Below the pieces are notes generated by a model. The model saw only the letters and a list, made by a program, of their open reading frames with translations, did not search any database and was not told where the DNA came from. Positions 25,388 through 34,503 of a stretch of 64,000 nucleotides of DNA are shown piece by piece; within the stretch, counting starts at the first letter, position 1; every line of letters begins with the position of its first letter. Origin of the DNA: Armatimonadota bacterium (GTDB lineage: Bacteria; Armatimonadota; Fimbriimonadia; Fimbriimonadales; Fimbriimonadaceae). Both the position numbers and the translations under genes were made by a program. The stretch lies in contig JAFDWQ010000003.1 in NCBI GenBank assembly GCA_018268395.1, positions 577,259 through 641,258 of the forward strand, in the 5' to 3' direction.

Positions 25388-26839
25388 TTACGGCGCGAGT
25401 TCGGTCAGCCGCTTATAGAGGCGGACCATAGCGAGGGTGTCGAGCGCGCAGTACTCGAGGAGCGCGCGCCGCGTCTCCTGACGGGCCGCACTGCTCAAGC
25501 CGTCCGACGTGAGTTCCAAGTACTTGATCGCGGCCGTCTCCCCGCTCTTGATCGCCAACCCTTGGTACGATAGCCCCGGCACGACGGCAGGCAGGACCGC
25601 TTTGATCGAGAACGAGCCGCGGAACGTTTCGAAGTACACGTGCTCTCGGACGACGGTCAAAAGGTCGAACCCTTTCTGCGTGAACCGCTCGACCAACTCG
25701 CGCGCTAAAGGAACGCCTGCAACGGCCAAAGCCTTCAATGTCGAAAGCTCATAGGGCGAGTAGAACACGACCTTCTGGGCGTCTTCGGTGGCCTCGAACA
25801 ACGTTCGAGCGAACTCCTCGCGGGGATCGCCCTTCCCATCGTGCAGGTACGACCGCTCGACGGCTTCGGAGTCCGGCGAAACGAGGACGTGGTCGGACCA
25901 TTGGAACGGAAAACTCTCGTACGGTCCGAGTCCGGTGTGCAACGGCACCGCAGGGGCTGCGGTCTCGAAGTCGACGAAGTGGGCGGGGAACCGGACCGCC
26001 GCCAACGCCTCGCGTAGCCCCGCTGAAAGGAAAGGAGCCCCGTTCGAGACGACCTGCCTGGCCCGGTGTTGCGCGGGAGTCAACTTCGCGTCGGCAGGAA
26101 TCTGTCGGATCGTCTCGATCCCCTCGTCCCGAAACCTGACGACGGCGGTCCTCCGGATTCCAGGAAGGAAGACGAGGTCGTCGTCGGGCCGCCCTTCGTG
26201 ACACGGCGCATAGAACGGGCACGGAGGGTTTTCGCAGTGAGTGTTCGTCCTTTCATCGGGCGGAACCGTCGACTGCAAGACACGGCGCAAGGCGGCAGCT
26301 TGGTCGCGGACGGCCCCCAGTTCGTCACGGACAGGACCGGTCACGTCCGTCAAGGTGAACAACGATCCTGGGTCGCCCCGTCCCTTCTCACGGTCCAGAT
26401 GCATCACGAACGTCTTCGAAACCGTGAGGCCCGCACTCTCGACCACCATGACCTGGAAGGCGAGGTCCGTGATGTGCTCGTCCTTCACTTTACTGCTCGC
26501 CTTGACTTCGATCACGTCCCAGCCGGCGTGCGTCCGCCGGAGGACGTCGCAGCGTACGAAGCAACCATCGCTGACGAACGCGGCTTCAAAAAGGACGTCG
26601 GCCCCGGATTCAAGGGCCTTCCGCGTCTCATCGACGGCTAATCCAGGGTCTGGTCCTACGAGGACGCCTCCAGGGAAGGCTTCCCGAGCGGTTTCGCCGA
26701 GTCTTCGGCCTTGCTCCATCCGGTAGCGGTCCGCCTCTGTCGGCGGCTCGGCCGCCCCTGGACTTCGGACGGTCAAGTAGAGCCGTTTGACGCAGTGAAG
26801 GCCGGTCAGGAACAGGCTCTTGGTGAGTTCTTCGCCCAT
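25388..26839 (-). CDS. DUF2779-family nuclease: Cas4-like Fe-S domain plus RNase H-like exonuclease
   Basis: The first ~240 residues of this 483-residue protein look like a Cas4/RecB-type PD-(D/E)XK nuclease. They include a lone Cys (LHCVKRLYL), the LFEAAF, RCDVL and IEVKAS active-site blocks, and a later Cys cluster (CENPPCPFYAPC) that with the first Cys could bind a 4Fe-4S centre. The second half is a DEDD-type RNase H-like exonuclease: HFVDFETAAP, then YCALDTLAMVRL. The biological role is unknown. It is a stand-alone gene with no CRISPR or recombination neighbours. Confidence 0.75.
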   Translation of the reverse strand: MGEELTKSLFLTGLHCVKRLYLTVRSPGAAEPPTEADRYRMEQGRRLGETAREAFPGGVLVGPDPGLAVDETRKALESGADVLFEAAFVSDGCFVRCDVLRRTHAGWDVIEVKASSKVKDEHITDLAFQVMVVESAGLTVSKTFVMHLDREKGRGDPGSLFTLTDVTGPVRDELGAVRDQAAALRRVLQSTVPPDERTNTHCENPPCPFYAPCHEGRPDDDLVFLPGIRRTAVVRFRDEGIETIRQIPADAKLTPAQHRARQVVSNGAPFLSAGLREALAAVRFPAHFVDFETAAPAVPLHTGLGPYESFPFQWSDHVLVSPDSEAVERSYLHDGKGDPREEFARTLFEATEDAQKVVFYSPYELSTLKALAVAGVPLARELVERFTQKGFDLLTVVREHVYFETFRGSFSIKAVLPAVVPGLSYQGLAIKSGETAAIKYLELTSDGLSSAARQETRRALLEYCALDTLAMVRLYKRLTELAP

Positions 26840-26884
26840 AACGGTTCGTGACCGGGCCAGGAACGTCCAAGAATAAGAAGAGCC

Positions 26885-27484
26885 ATGGCGCGCGCGATCT
26901 TGAAGACGTTTTTACCCCTGACCCTGGCGTTGTCCGCAGCCGCCGCATCGGCCCAGGTCGAGCAAGAGAAGTGGCAACGGTACGCCAGTCAGACCCTCAA
27001 GGTCTCGTTCGAGGCTCTGGGCGAACCTGTCGAGGAGGTCGTCGAGTGGACCGGAAAGATGGCGGCTCTGACCGAAAAGTCGGTCGGTATCGCCTTCAAC
27101 GTCGGCGACGCCGAACTGTCCCTTACCCGTTTGAAGGCCAAACCCGGAACGGTCTTGAACCCGAAGGACACGCTTGCCGCCCGATTGGCCGTGCCCAAAG
27201 AAAGAGCTCCAGACTTTAAGGTCGAGCAGGAAAAGGAGATCCTGGAGTCCGATTTCCCGTACGTCTACGCCTGGGTCAAGTACACGGGGCCGGAAGGGGA
27301 AGCCGTCTCTCGAAGGCTGATGGTCGTCGGCCAGGGGACGGACCAATGGCTGCTCGAAGCGTCAGGTCTCGGGCCGCAAGAAGCCAGGGACGCCGCCGCA
27401 CGGTTCTTCGCCTCGCTGCGAATGGACTTGGAAGGAAAACTCAAGCCTGGCGAACCCAAGCGTGGCGACGGGATCGGCCTTTAG
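26885..27484 (+). CDS. Exported protein of unknown function
   Basis: The 199-residue product has a clear signal peptide (MARAILKTFLPLTLAL to about ASAQ). The mature part looks like a small alpha-beta fold in two parts: SQTLKVSFEALGEP, then VGQGTDQWLLEASGLG, ending in a Lys/Gly/Pro-rich tail. It reads like proteins with a PsbP or DcrB-like fold, but that is only an impression. It is divergent from the DUF2779 nuclease gene and convergent with the PilZ gene, overlapping its stop by four bases. Confidence 0.7.
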   Translation: MARAILKTFLPLTLALSAAAASAQVEQEKWQRYASQTLKVSFEALGEPVEEVVEWTGKMAALTEKSVGIAFNVGDAELSLTRLKAKPGTVLNPKDTLAARLAVPKERAPDFKVEQEKEILESDFPYVYAWVKYTGPEGEAVSRRLMVVGQGTDQWLLEASGLGPQEARDAAARFFASLRMDLEGKLKPGEPKRGDGIGL

Positions 27485-28161
27485 GCCGCTCGCCCGTTGC
27501 CCATGAACTTGTCATAGGCCATGCGCCGGACGATGTTGTTCCAGGCGTGCTCGGTCGAAGTCTGGTCGGCGGGCGCCTTGAGGACGAGACCGAGCGTACC
27601 GTCGCCGTCCCACGCGACGGTCGCAGCCTCTGAAAACAGGATGCCCCGGTGCCGGCCCTTGACGATCACTTCCTTTTCGTCTCCGACCGTTTGCCACGAG
27701 TCGATCGGTTTGACTTTCATCCCGCTGAAGCTGACGTTGACCACGTCGGCGAAGAAGCTGCCCTTTTTCGTGTTGACGGAGAGCTGGAACGAGTCGTCGC
27801 CGGTGGTCATGATCCGGTAATGACGTCTCGCCGGTCCGATGACAAGGTCTTCGGGGTACGCCAAGGCGAACCTGCAGTCATCGAGCCGGGCCAGGCAGAC
27901 GGTCGTCAGCGACACGTTCGATCCGTCCAGACCGTAGCTAAGGGCCCACGAGGTCATCGGAGGCAAAGGAAGGTTGTTGACCTCGTCGGAACGGACGGCG
28001 AAGAACCGGTCCGTCATGCTCTGGACCTGGACGCGGGCGCCCAATACCAGTTCCGGCGCCTCCGCCGAAATGTCGTACTGCCCGTTCAAGAAGTCCTTGA
28101 CCAGGCCTGCCACCATGTCCCCGCCAGGCAGGATCAGTCTCCCATTTCTCACCAAATGCAT
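27481..28161 (-). CDS. PilZ-domain protein (probable cyclic-di-GMP receptor)
   Basis: The 226-residue product has a C-terminal PilZ domain with both binding motifs: RxxxR at R112-R116 (RRHYR) and NxSxxG at 142-147 (NVSFSG). The N-terminal part (residues 1-105) is a beta-rich domain similar to the YcgR-type N-terminal module. Binding of cyclic-di-GMP is strongly suggested by the motifs, while the output is unknown. An HD-GYP protein that could degrade the same messenger is encoded elsewhere in the window. The ATG at 28161 was chosen over the upstream frame. Confidence 0.75.
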   Translation of the reverse strand: MHLVRNGRLILPGGDMVAGLVKDFLNGQYDISAEAPELVLGARVQVQSMTDRFFAVRSDEVNNLPLPPMTSWALSYGLDGSNVSLTTVCLARLDDCRFALAYPEDLVIGPARRHYRIMTTGDDSFQLSVNTKKGSFFADVVNVSFSGMKVKPIDSWQTVGDEKEVIVKGRHRGILFSEAATVAWDGDGTLGLVLKAPADQTSTEHAWNNIVRRMAYDKFMGNGRAA

Positions 28162-28230
28162 GGCTGAACCTACAAGACTTATCGGTGCCCCAAGGAAGGA
28201 TGAACCCGGCAACGGTACCGGAATGGGGAG

Positions 28231-28306
28231 TGGCGCGCTCGAGAGGACTCGAACCTCCGACCCTCAGCTCCGCAAGCTGATGCTCTATCCACTGAGCTAC
28301 GAGCGC
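28231..28306 (-). tRNA. tRNA-Arg (anticodon GCG)
   Basis: On the minus strand the 76 bases fold cleanly: acceptor GCGCTCG with CGAGCGC, D-stem GCTC/GAGC, anticodon stem TCAGC/GCTGA with loop TTGCGGA, T-loop TTCGAGT, discriminator G and encoded CCA. The anticodon reads GCG, so it would decode CGC and CGU directly. Most bacteria instead use tRNA-Arg(ACG) modified to inosine by TadA. Confidence 0.9.
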
Positions 28307-28340
28307 GAGTCGAGGGATTGTACCCGGAGGGCCGGGCGGC

Positions 28341-28844
28341 TCACGTCTGGGCCTGGTCGAGGATCCCGTCCGCGACGAAGATCGGAGCGTCCAGCCGGAC
28401 GGCCAGGGCGATCGCGTCCGAAGGCCGGCTGTCGATCTCGGCCTCCTCTTCGCCCTGTCGGATATAGATCTTGGCGTAGTAGGTCGAACCCCACAGGTCG
28501 TCGATGACGATCCTGTCCAGTGTCGCGTCAAGCTTTACCAACAGGCTCTTGAACAGGTCGTGGGTCATCGGCCTGTCCGGATGCTGGCCCTCAAGGGCGT
28601 AGGCGATCGAGGCCGCCTCGAACGGCCCGATCATGATCGGTAGCTTCCGGTCGGAATCGGTGAGCAGGACGAAGTGCTGTTCGGTGTCTCCAGCGACCGT
28701 CCGGAAGACCGCCTCGACCTGAACGGAGACAGGTTCGCCGTAATCGCCCGGATGGTGCCCTTCGACGATCGACTCTTCGTCATAAGGGAAGAACGACGGC
28801 GGGTTTTCGAATTCACCTTGATCGTCGGGCTGCTCGTCCGGCAT
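28341..28844 (-). CDS. DUF151 (bifunctional nuclease) family protein
   Basis: The 167-residue product matches the BFN/DUF151 fold: VEAVFRTVAGDTEQHFVLL, LPIMIGPFEAASIAYALEG, THDLFKSLLVKLDATLDRI, and IDSRPSDAIALAVRLDAPIF. Plant members have DNase and RNase activity; bacterial roles are mostly unknown. An acidic N-terminal extension (MPDEQPDDQGEFE) precedes the domain. The ATG at 28844 follows a TATCTT box without a Shine-Dalgarno. The carB half and tRNA-Arg flank it. Confidence 0.9.
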   Translation of the reverse strand: MPDEQPDDQGEFENPPSFFPYDEESIVEGHHPGDYGEPVSVQVEAVFRTVAGDTEQHFVLLTDSDRKLPIMIGPFEAASIAYALEGQHPDRPMTHDLFKSLLVKLDATLDRIVIDDLWGSTYYAKIYIRQGEEEAEIDSRPSDAIALAVRLDAPIFVADGILDQAQT

Positions 28845-28901
28845 CTGGTTTCAAGATACCAGGCGGGACCGGGCACCGGTCACGCCGCTCGGCCGCCGGA
28901 A

Positions 28902-30530
28902 CTAAAGGGCCAAATATTCCGTGACCGTCCGGCATTCGGACAGCGACGGGTCTTCGAAGACGGCAAGGGCCTTGGCCAGGGCCGCCGCCGTATCGATGCT
29001 CGTGACACAGGCCACGCCCGTCTCGATGCAGGCCCTCCGGATCCGGGCCGCGTCGGCCGTTGCAAGGTTGGCCGGTCCGGGAGTATTGATCATCAGGCTG
29101 ACTTCGCCGTGGAACAGCCTCTCCAGGATGTTCGGCGAACCTTGCTGGATCTTGTTGAGCCGCTCGGCTTTGACTCCGCCTGCCGTCAACGCGTCGTGTG
29201 TCCCGCCCGTCGCCGCTAAGGAATAGCCGCGTGCCGCCAGGTCGGCGGCGATCGGGACGATCGCCGCCTTGTCGGCGTCCGCCACGGTCACGATCACTTG
29301 ACCCTTGCGTTTAAAGGTCACTCCGCTAGAGACCAACGCTTTGTATAAGGCTGACTCGTAGGACGTATCGATACCAAGGACTTCGCCTGTCGACTTCATC
29401 TCCGGCCCGAGGGAGGGCTCGACCTTCGCTAGTTTCTGGAAACTGAAGACGGGCGCTTTTACGGCGAAGAGGTTCGACTGGCGACACCGTCCCGCAAGGA
29501 ACTCGTCCTTGCCCACCGCCCTCGGCCCGCCCCCGTCGGCCGGGCCACGGCACCATAAACCGCTCCCGTACCCCAGATCTTTGAGCGTGCCGCCCATCAT
29601 CGTCCGGGTCGCCAGGGCCACCATCGGAACGCCCGTCACTTTGCTCAAGTAAGGCACCGTCCGGCTCGCGCGCGGATTCACCTCGATCACGGAAACCTCG
29701 TCGTTTTCGACGACGAACTGGATGTTCATGACGCCTTTGACACCCAGTTCGCGGGCGGTCAGGCAGGCGATTTCGACCATGCGCCACTGCACGTCCAGGC
29801 TGAGGCTGACCGGCGGAAAGACCGCCATCGAGTCGCCGCTGTGGACCCCGGCCCGTTCGACGTGCTCCATGATGCCGGGCACGAGCGTATCCTCGCCGTC
29901 GGAGATGACGTCGACTTCGGCCTCTTTGCCCAGGACGTACTTGTCCACGAGCACGGGCTGCCCCGGGTTCGCGTCTTCGGCCTCCTGATAGAACCCGCTT
30001 AACTGGCCCTCGTCGAAGACGATGTCCATCGCGCGGCCGCCGAGGACGAAGCTGGGACGCACGAGGACGGGGTAACCGACTTCCGCCGCGACGAGCCGCG
30101 CTTCGTCGAGAGACCTGACGGCCCGGCCCGCCGGTTTCGGAACGCCGAGTTTCGTCAAAAGGCGCTCGAACTGGTCCCTGTCTTCGGCCGCCGCGATCGC
30201 AGCCGGTTGAGTGCCGAACACCTTGACTCCGGCGGCTTCGATCCCGGCAGCCAGATTGATCGCTGTCTGACCGCCGAACTGGACGACGACGCCGTCCGCC
30301 TTCTCGTGGGCCACGATCCGAAGGACGTCCTCAAGGGTCACGGGCTCGAAGTACAGGCCGTCGCCCGTGTCGAAGTCCGTGCTGACCGTCTCCGGATTGT
30401 TGTTGACGATCACGGCGCGATAGCCCGCCTTCCGCAACGCCCAGACGCAGTGGACGCACGAATAGTCGAATTCGATCCCCTGTCCGATGCGGATCGGGCC
30501 GGAGCCCAGGACAAGGACGGTGGGTTTCAT
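28902..30530 (-). CDS. carB: Carbamoyl-phosphate synthase large subunit, C-terminal half (split CarB)
   Basis: The 542 residues equal only the second half of CarB. They begin at VLVLGSGPIRIGQGIEFDY and include the second ATP-grasp domain (the carbamate-phosphorylating one) and the C-terminal MGS allosteric domain (STGEVLGIDTSYESALYKAL, LAATGGTHDAL). The first half is not adjacent. The upstream frame is on the other strand, so the large subunit is split between loci, as in some archaea and Aquifex. An extra segment of about 25 residues sits between YGSGL and FAVKAPVFSF. Function depends on the missing half and CarA. Confidence 0.9.
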   Translation of the reverse strand: MKPTVLVLGSGPIRIGQGIEFDYSCVHCVWALRKAGYRAVIVNNNPETVSTDFDTGDGLYFEPVTLEDVLRIVAHEKADGVVVQFGGQTAINLAAGIEAAGVKVFGTQPAAIAAAEDRDQFERLLTKLGVPKPAGRAVRSLDEARLVAAEVGYPVLVRPSFVLGGRAMDIVFDEGQLSGFYQEAEDANPGQPVLVDKYVLGKEAEVDVISDGEDTLVPGIMEHVERAGVHSGDSMAVFPPVSLSLDVQWRMVEIACLTARELGVKGVMNIQFVVENDEVSVIEVNPRASRTVPYLSKVTGVPMVALATRTMMGGTLKDLGYGSGLWCRGPADGGGPRAVGKDEFLAGRCRQSNLFAVKAPVFSFQKLAKVEPSLGPEMKSTGEVLGIDTSYESALYKALVSSGVTFKRKGQVIVTVADADKAAIVPIAADLAARGYSLAATGGTHDALTAGGVKAERLNKIQQGSPNILERLFHGEVSLMINTPGPANLATADAARIRRACIETGVACVTSIDTAAALAKALAVFEDPSLSECRTVTEYLAL

Positions 30531-30541
30531 GGGGCGCTCGG

Positions 30542-30547
30542 ATTATG
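30542..30547 (-). promoter_or_regulatory. -10 box (CATAAT) before the carB half
   Basis: On the minus strand CATAAT ends eleven bases before the ATG at 30530. No Shine-Dalgarno is visible. Together with the TACATT box at 30607 it shows divergent starts in an 88-base gap. Confidence 0.4.
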
Positions 30548-30606
30548 GCATCCGCCGCCGTCCCAGGGAGTTCGAATGGCGCTATCCGGCCGGCCCTGAC
30601 CAAAGG

Positions 30607-30612
30607 TACATT
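30607..30612 (+). promoter_or_regulatory. -10 box (TACATT) before the GH2 gene
   Basis: TACATT ends six bases before the ATG at 30619, again without a Shine-Dalgarno. This fits a leaderless transcript. Confidence 0.4.
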
Positions 30613-30618
30613 CCCGAC

Positions 30619-32862
30619 ATGTCCGCGGTCCTTTTCACGCTCTGCGCCGCGAGCGCGACGACCCTTGTCGGTCCACCCCGGTCCGAGCACCCTCGCCCGG
30701 ACTGGCGACGGCCAGAGTGGACCAGTCTGAACGGTCTTTGGCAGTTCGCCGAAACGGACGATAACGGCGACCAGAGTTGGCTCGGCGATAAGGACTTCCC
30801 GGATACGGTCTCGGTCCCGTTTTGCCGCGAAAGTGCTTTGAGCGGGTTGGGGCGGAGGGGGTTCGTCAAGAACGTCTGGTACAAGCGGTCCTTCCGGCGG
30901 CCCGAGCATTGGCTCTCGGCTCGGACCGTCCTCCATATCGGGGCCTCTGACTGGCGCACGATGGTATGGCTGAACGGCCGGAAGGTCGGTACTCACACGG
31001 GAGGTTCGGCACCGATCGACATGGACGTCACAGACTCTCTGAAGGCCGGTGACAACACGCTGATCGTCCACGTTTTCGACGATACGCGCAGTGGCGTGCA
31101 AGCACTCGGAAAACAGTGTCCGGAGTTGAACAGCTACGGGTGCCTCTACACGAGGACAACGGGCATCTGGCAAAGCGTGTGGCTGGAGGGGGTCGGTGCC
31201 AGTTCTGTCTCGCAGGCCCACTTGCGTACGAGCGACCCCAAAACGGGGCGTGTCAAGTACGACCTGACCTTGAGCCGTGCAGAAGTCGGACAACGGGTCG
31301 TGGCCGAGATCTTTGAAGGAAGCACCGCCGTTGCGGCAAAGTCGTTCCCCGTCGACTCGGGCGGCCGAGCGGTCGTCGATCTCCGGGTGCCTCGCCCCCG
31401 ATCGTGGGAGCCGGGACGGGCTTTTCTCTATCCGGTCCGGTTCACAGTCTTCGGGAAGGACGGAAAGGCCTTGGAATCCGTCGACACGTACGTCGGCCTT
31501 AGGGACATCAAGGTCGACGGTCGGGCCATCCTGATCAACGGCAAGCGGGTCTTCCAACGTCTCGTGCTCGATCAGGGCTTTTATCCCGACGGTGTCTGGA
31601 CGGCCCCTTCGGACGCGGCCCTCAAGCGCGACATCGAACTTTCGATGGCGGCCGGGTTCAACGGTGCGCGTTTGCACGAGAAGGTCTTCGAACCCCGCTT
31701 CCTGTACTGGGCCGACAAGCTGGGCTACCTGGTCTGGGGCGAGTTCCCGAACTGGGGACTGGACTACAAGAAGAAGGAGATCGAGCGTCCCGTCACCGAC
31801 GAGTGGAAAGAGATCGTCGTCCGCGACCGCAACCACCCGAGCATCGTCGGTTGGTGCCCGTTCAACGAGACTCCCGGGGAAGCCGTATGGCTCCAAAACC
31901 CGATCGTCGCCATGACGAAGACGTTGGACCCGACTCGGCCCGTCATCGACAGCAGCGGCTACGCTCACGGACTCCCCGAACCCGAGGTCCTCGACGCCCA
32001 CGACTATGATCAGAACCCGGTCACCTTCAAGCAACGTTGGGACAGTGCCGTCGGAAGCAGCGGACTCCCCGCGCGATACGGGTCAGGAACAGGGAAGGGC
32101 GTACCGTTCATGGTCAGCGAATACGGCGGGATCGGTTGGGCGACCGGTGCGGGGTGGGGATACGGCGACTCGCCGAAATCCATGGGCCAGTTCTATGCGC
32201 GCTTCAAGGGCCTGAGCGACGCGCTTCTCGACAACCGCAACATGTTCGGTTTCTGCTACACGCAATTGACCGATGTGGAGCAAGAGAGGAACGGCGTCTA
32301 CACATTCGACAGAAAACCTAAGTTCGACGTGAAATGGCTTCACCGCATCTTGTCGCGCCCTGCCGCCATCGAAAAGCAAGGACCGGACGTCGGACCGTCC
32401 CAGGACGATTGGAAAGTCCTTGTGAGGTCGGCTCGCGACGAAGGCGGAACGGCTTGGAAATCGACGACCGAGAAGCCGCCGGCCGACTGGGCCGGACGGT
32501 CGTTCGCAGACGCGTCGTGGTACGTCTCGCCCGGAGGGTTCGGCAGTAAAGGGGGGTTCGAAAAGGACATCGTCACGGCTTGGACGACACCGGACATTTG
32601 GCTCCGACAGGCTTTCAAGGCCCCTTCGTCCAAGGTCAATAAGGCCTTGCTCGTCGTCCACTACGACAATGCGGCGGAGGTTTACGTCAATGGAAAACGG
32701 GTCTGGGCTTCGGCACGAGGGGCCTGGAACGACGGATACCAGGGTTTCGACGTCACCGACGCAGTCAAAGGTGCCCTGCGGACCGGAGGCAACCTGATCG
32801 CAGTCCACTGTCACCAGGACACGGGCGGCCAGTTCATCGACCTGGCCCTCCTCGTCAGGTAG
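30619..32862 (+). CDS. Glycoside hydrolase family 2 enzyme
   Basis: The 747-residue product has GH2 architecture: sugar-binding jelly roll (EWTSLNGLWQFAETDD), immunoglobulin-like domain, and a TIM barrel with the acid/base Glu in WCPFNE and the likely nucleophile Glu in VSEYGG. An extra beta-rich carbohydrate-binding-like domain at the C-terminus repeats part of the N-terminal fold. A short hydrophobic N-terminus (MSAVLFTLCAASATT) suggests export. The family includes beta-galactosidases, -glucuronidases and -mannosidases, and I cannot choose among them. The ATG at 30619 is the start after a TACATT box. Confidence 0.88.
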   Translation: MSAVLFTLCAASATTLVGPPRSEHPRPDWRRPEWTSLNGLWQFAETDDNGDQSWLGDKDFPDTVSVPFCRESALSGLGRRGFVKNVWYKRSFRRPEHWLSARTVLHIGASDWRTMVWLNGRKVGTHTGGSAPIDMDVTDSLKAGDNTLIVHVFDDTRSGVQALGKQCPELNSYGCLYTRTTGIWQSVWLEGVGASSVSQAHLRTSDPKTGRVKYDLTLSRAEVGQRVVAEIFEGSTAVAAKSFPVDSGGRAVVDLRVPRPRSWEPGRAFLYPVRFTVFGKDGKALESVDTYVGLRDIKVDGRAILINGKRVFQRLVLDQGFYPDGVWTAPSDAALKRDIELSMAAGFNGARLHEKVFEPRFLYWADKLGYLVWGEFPNWGLDYKKKEIERPVTDEWKEIVVRDRNHPSIVGWCPFNETPGEAVWLQNPIVAMTKTLDPTRPVIDSSGYAHGLPEPEVLDAHDYDQNPVTFKQRWDSAVGSSGLPARYGSGTGKGVPFMVSEYGGIGWATGAGWGYGDSPKSMGQFYARFKGLSDALLDNRNMFGFCYTQLTDVEQERNGVYTFDRKPKFDVKWLHRILSRPAAIEKQGPDVGPSQDDWKVLVRSARDEGGTAWKSTTEKPPADWAGRSFADASWYVSPGGFGSKGGFEKDIVTAWTTPDIWLRQAFKAPSSKVNKALLVVHYDNAAEVYVNGKRVWASARGAWNDGYQGFDVTDAVKGALRTGGNLIAVHCHQDTGGQFIDLALLVR

Positions 32863-32916
32863 GCCCCCCGTCGGTAAGGCTACAGAAGGGCCGAGGAATG
32901 TAAACTCGCGCCTTCC

Positions 32917-34500
32917 ATGTCGACGTCGGTCACACTGCCTCGCGATTCGAACCAAGCCCTCGGACTGGGCCAATTCGCCCTCGATTTCGTTTCCGGAAAG
33001 CTGGGGCCAGGGCCGAGCGAGGCCGTCCTGAAACGGACGAGGTGGTTCCACACCGACTCGGTTCTCTGCGGACTTTCGGCTCTAGCCCTACAGACCAACG
33101 CTCCCACGGTCCTCAGGAACGAGGCTCTGGACTATCGGTGTGCGGATCCGGGCCGGTCCGCCTTCGTGTTCGGCAGCAACCAACAAGTCTGGGCGGAAAA
33201 GGCGATCGCGGCCAACTGCTCGGCCGTGCGTGAATGGGACAGCAACGGGACGAACTTCGGCTACCGGCCGGAAACGGGCCACACGGCCGGCGAATTCGGG
33301 CACAACGACTTCTATCCGGTCGTGGTCGCCGCATGCCAACAACGCGAACTGGACGGAGCGACCGCCCTCCGTGCCATGGTGCTGCTCGACGAGATCCGAG
33401 GGCGACTGGCCGAGGTGTTCAGCCTCAAGAGCTATAAGATCGACCACGTCGTCCACGGCGCCATCGCCTCGGCCGCGACGTATGGCGCCCTGATGGGGGC
33501 GACCGCCGAACAGATCGAGAGCGCGATCGGTATGGTCGTGGCCCATTACGTGCCGTGGCGGGCGATACGGGCCGGAAAGCAGTTGTCCGACTCCAAAGGG
33601 GCGAGCGCGGCCCTTTCGACCGAAGCGGCCGTCCTGAGCGTGAAGCGGTCCATGGCGGGTTTCGTCGGCCCGCGCGACGTCTTTCGGAACCCAGAAGCGA
33701 TCTTCCGGTTCTTCGAGCCGACGACTCAGGGGGCCGAGCGCTGGAAAGAGCAGGGCGACGCGCCCTTCGACCTTGTCCTGTCCCACACCGGAGACGACTT
33801 CGCCGTGATGGGCATGCACTTCAAGCTCGGGCTTTACGAGCATCAGAGCGCCGGCGCCCTTCAAGCGGTGATTGACCTTCTCGCCGCGAATCCGGCCCTG
33901 CTCGACGATCCTCAAGGAGGCGCCATCGGCGAGATCGTCATCGTAGCGTACGAACCCGCGTTCGGGATCATCGGCAATCCGATGAAGAAGAACCCCACGA
34001 CCCGGCAAAGCGCCGACCACTCGATGGCCTACATCGTCTCCACGCTCGTCAGGAAGGCGCTCGAGCACAAGTCCGGGCTCATGACCGAAAGCACGTCGGA
34101 CGATTGGTGGAAGGCGCTGATGCTCTCGCCTTACGACTACAAGGTCGACGACTCGGCCGTCTTCCATCCCGTCACACGCAAGCTGATGGACAAGATCACG
34201 TTCACGCACGGCGGTCCGGAGTACGACGCGAAGTACCCCGACGGCATCCCGACGTCGGTCAAAATCGACGGCCACGATTCCGGGCTCGTCATGTATCCGG
34301 CAGGGCACGCACGCAACACGTCAGCCGACCTGGAAGGGATCCTGCGGCACAAGTGGGGCATGCTCGGCGCCATCGCGTTTCCGGACGGTGCCGATGTCTC
34401 GGAACCGCTCGAAAAGTTGGAAACCGTCGGATCTATGGAGCCGTACGCCATGGCCGGGTTGTACGAATTCGAAGTCGCGTCCCGGCCAGGATACGAGTAG
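32917..34500 (+). CDS. prpD: MmgE/PrpD-family protein (2-methylcitrate dehydratase-like)
   Basis: The 527-residue product matches the MmgE/PrpD family: ANCSAVREWDSNGTNFG near residue 103, EFGHNDFYPVVVAA, KIDHVVHGAIASAA, and IRAGKQLSDSKGASAA. PrpD dehydrates 2-methylcitrate in the propionate pathway; relatives act on other substrates. No prpC, prpB or acnD gene is nearby, so the substrate remains open. It follows the GH2 gene by 54 bases on the same strand. A TAAACT box is in the gap. Confidence 0.88.
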   Translation: MSTSVTLPRDSNQALGLGQFALDFVSGKLGPGPSEAVLKRTRWFHTDSVLCGLSALALQTNAPTVLRNEALDYRCADPGRSAFVFGSNQQVWAEKAIAANCSAVREWDSNGTNFGYRPETGHTAGEFGHNDFYPVVVAACQQRELDGATALRAMVLLDEIRGRLAEVFSLKSYKIDHVVHGAIASAATYGALMGATAEQIESAIGMVVAHYVPWRAIRAGKQLSDSKGASAALSTEAAVLSVKRSMAGFVGPRDVFRNPEAIFRFFEPTTQGAERWKEQGDAPFDLVLSHTGDDFAVMGMHFKLGLYEHQSAGALQAVIDLLAANPALLDDPQGGAIGEIVIVAYEPAFGIIGNPMKKNPTTRQSADHSMAYIVSTLVRKALEHKSGLMTESTSDDWWKALMLSPYDYKVDDSAVFHPVTRKLMDKITFTHGGPEYDAKYPDGIPTSVKIDGHDSGLVMYPAGHARNTSADLEGILRHKWGMLGAIAFPDGADVSEPLEKLETVGSMEPYAMAGLYEFEVASRPGYE

Positions 34501-34503
34501 GGT

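Noticed and set aside
30331..32034. A 567-codon open frame on the minus strand
   Set aside because: It is antisense to the GH2 gene and overlaps the start of the carB half in another frame; no recognisable motif.
33088..34308. A 406-codon open frame on the minus strand
   Set aside because: It is entirely antisense to the PrpD-like gene, which has family motifs along its length.
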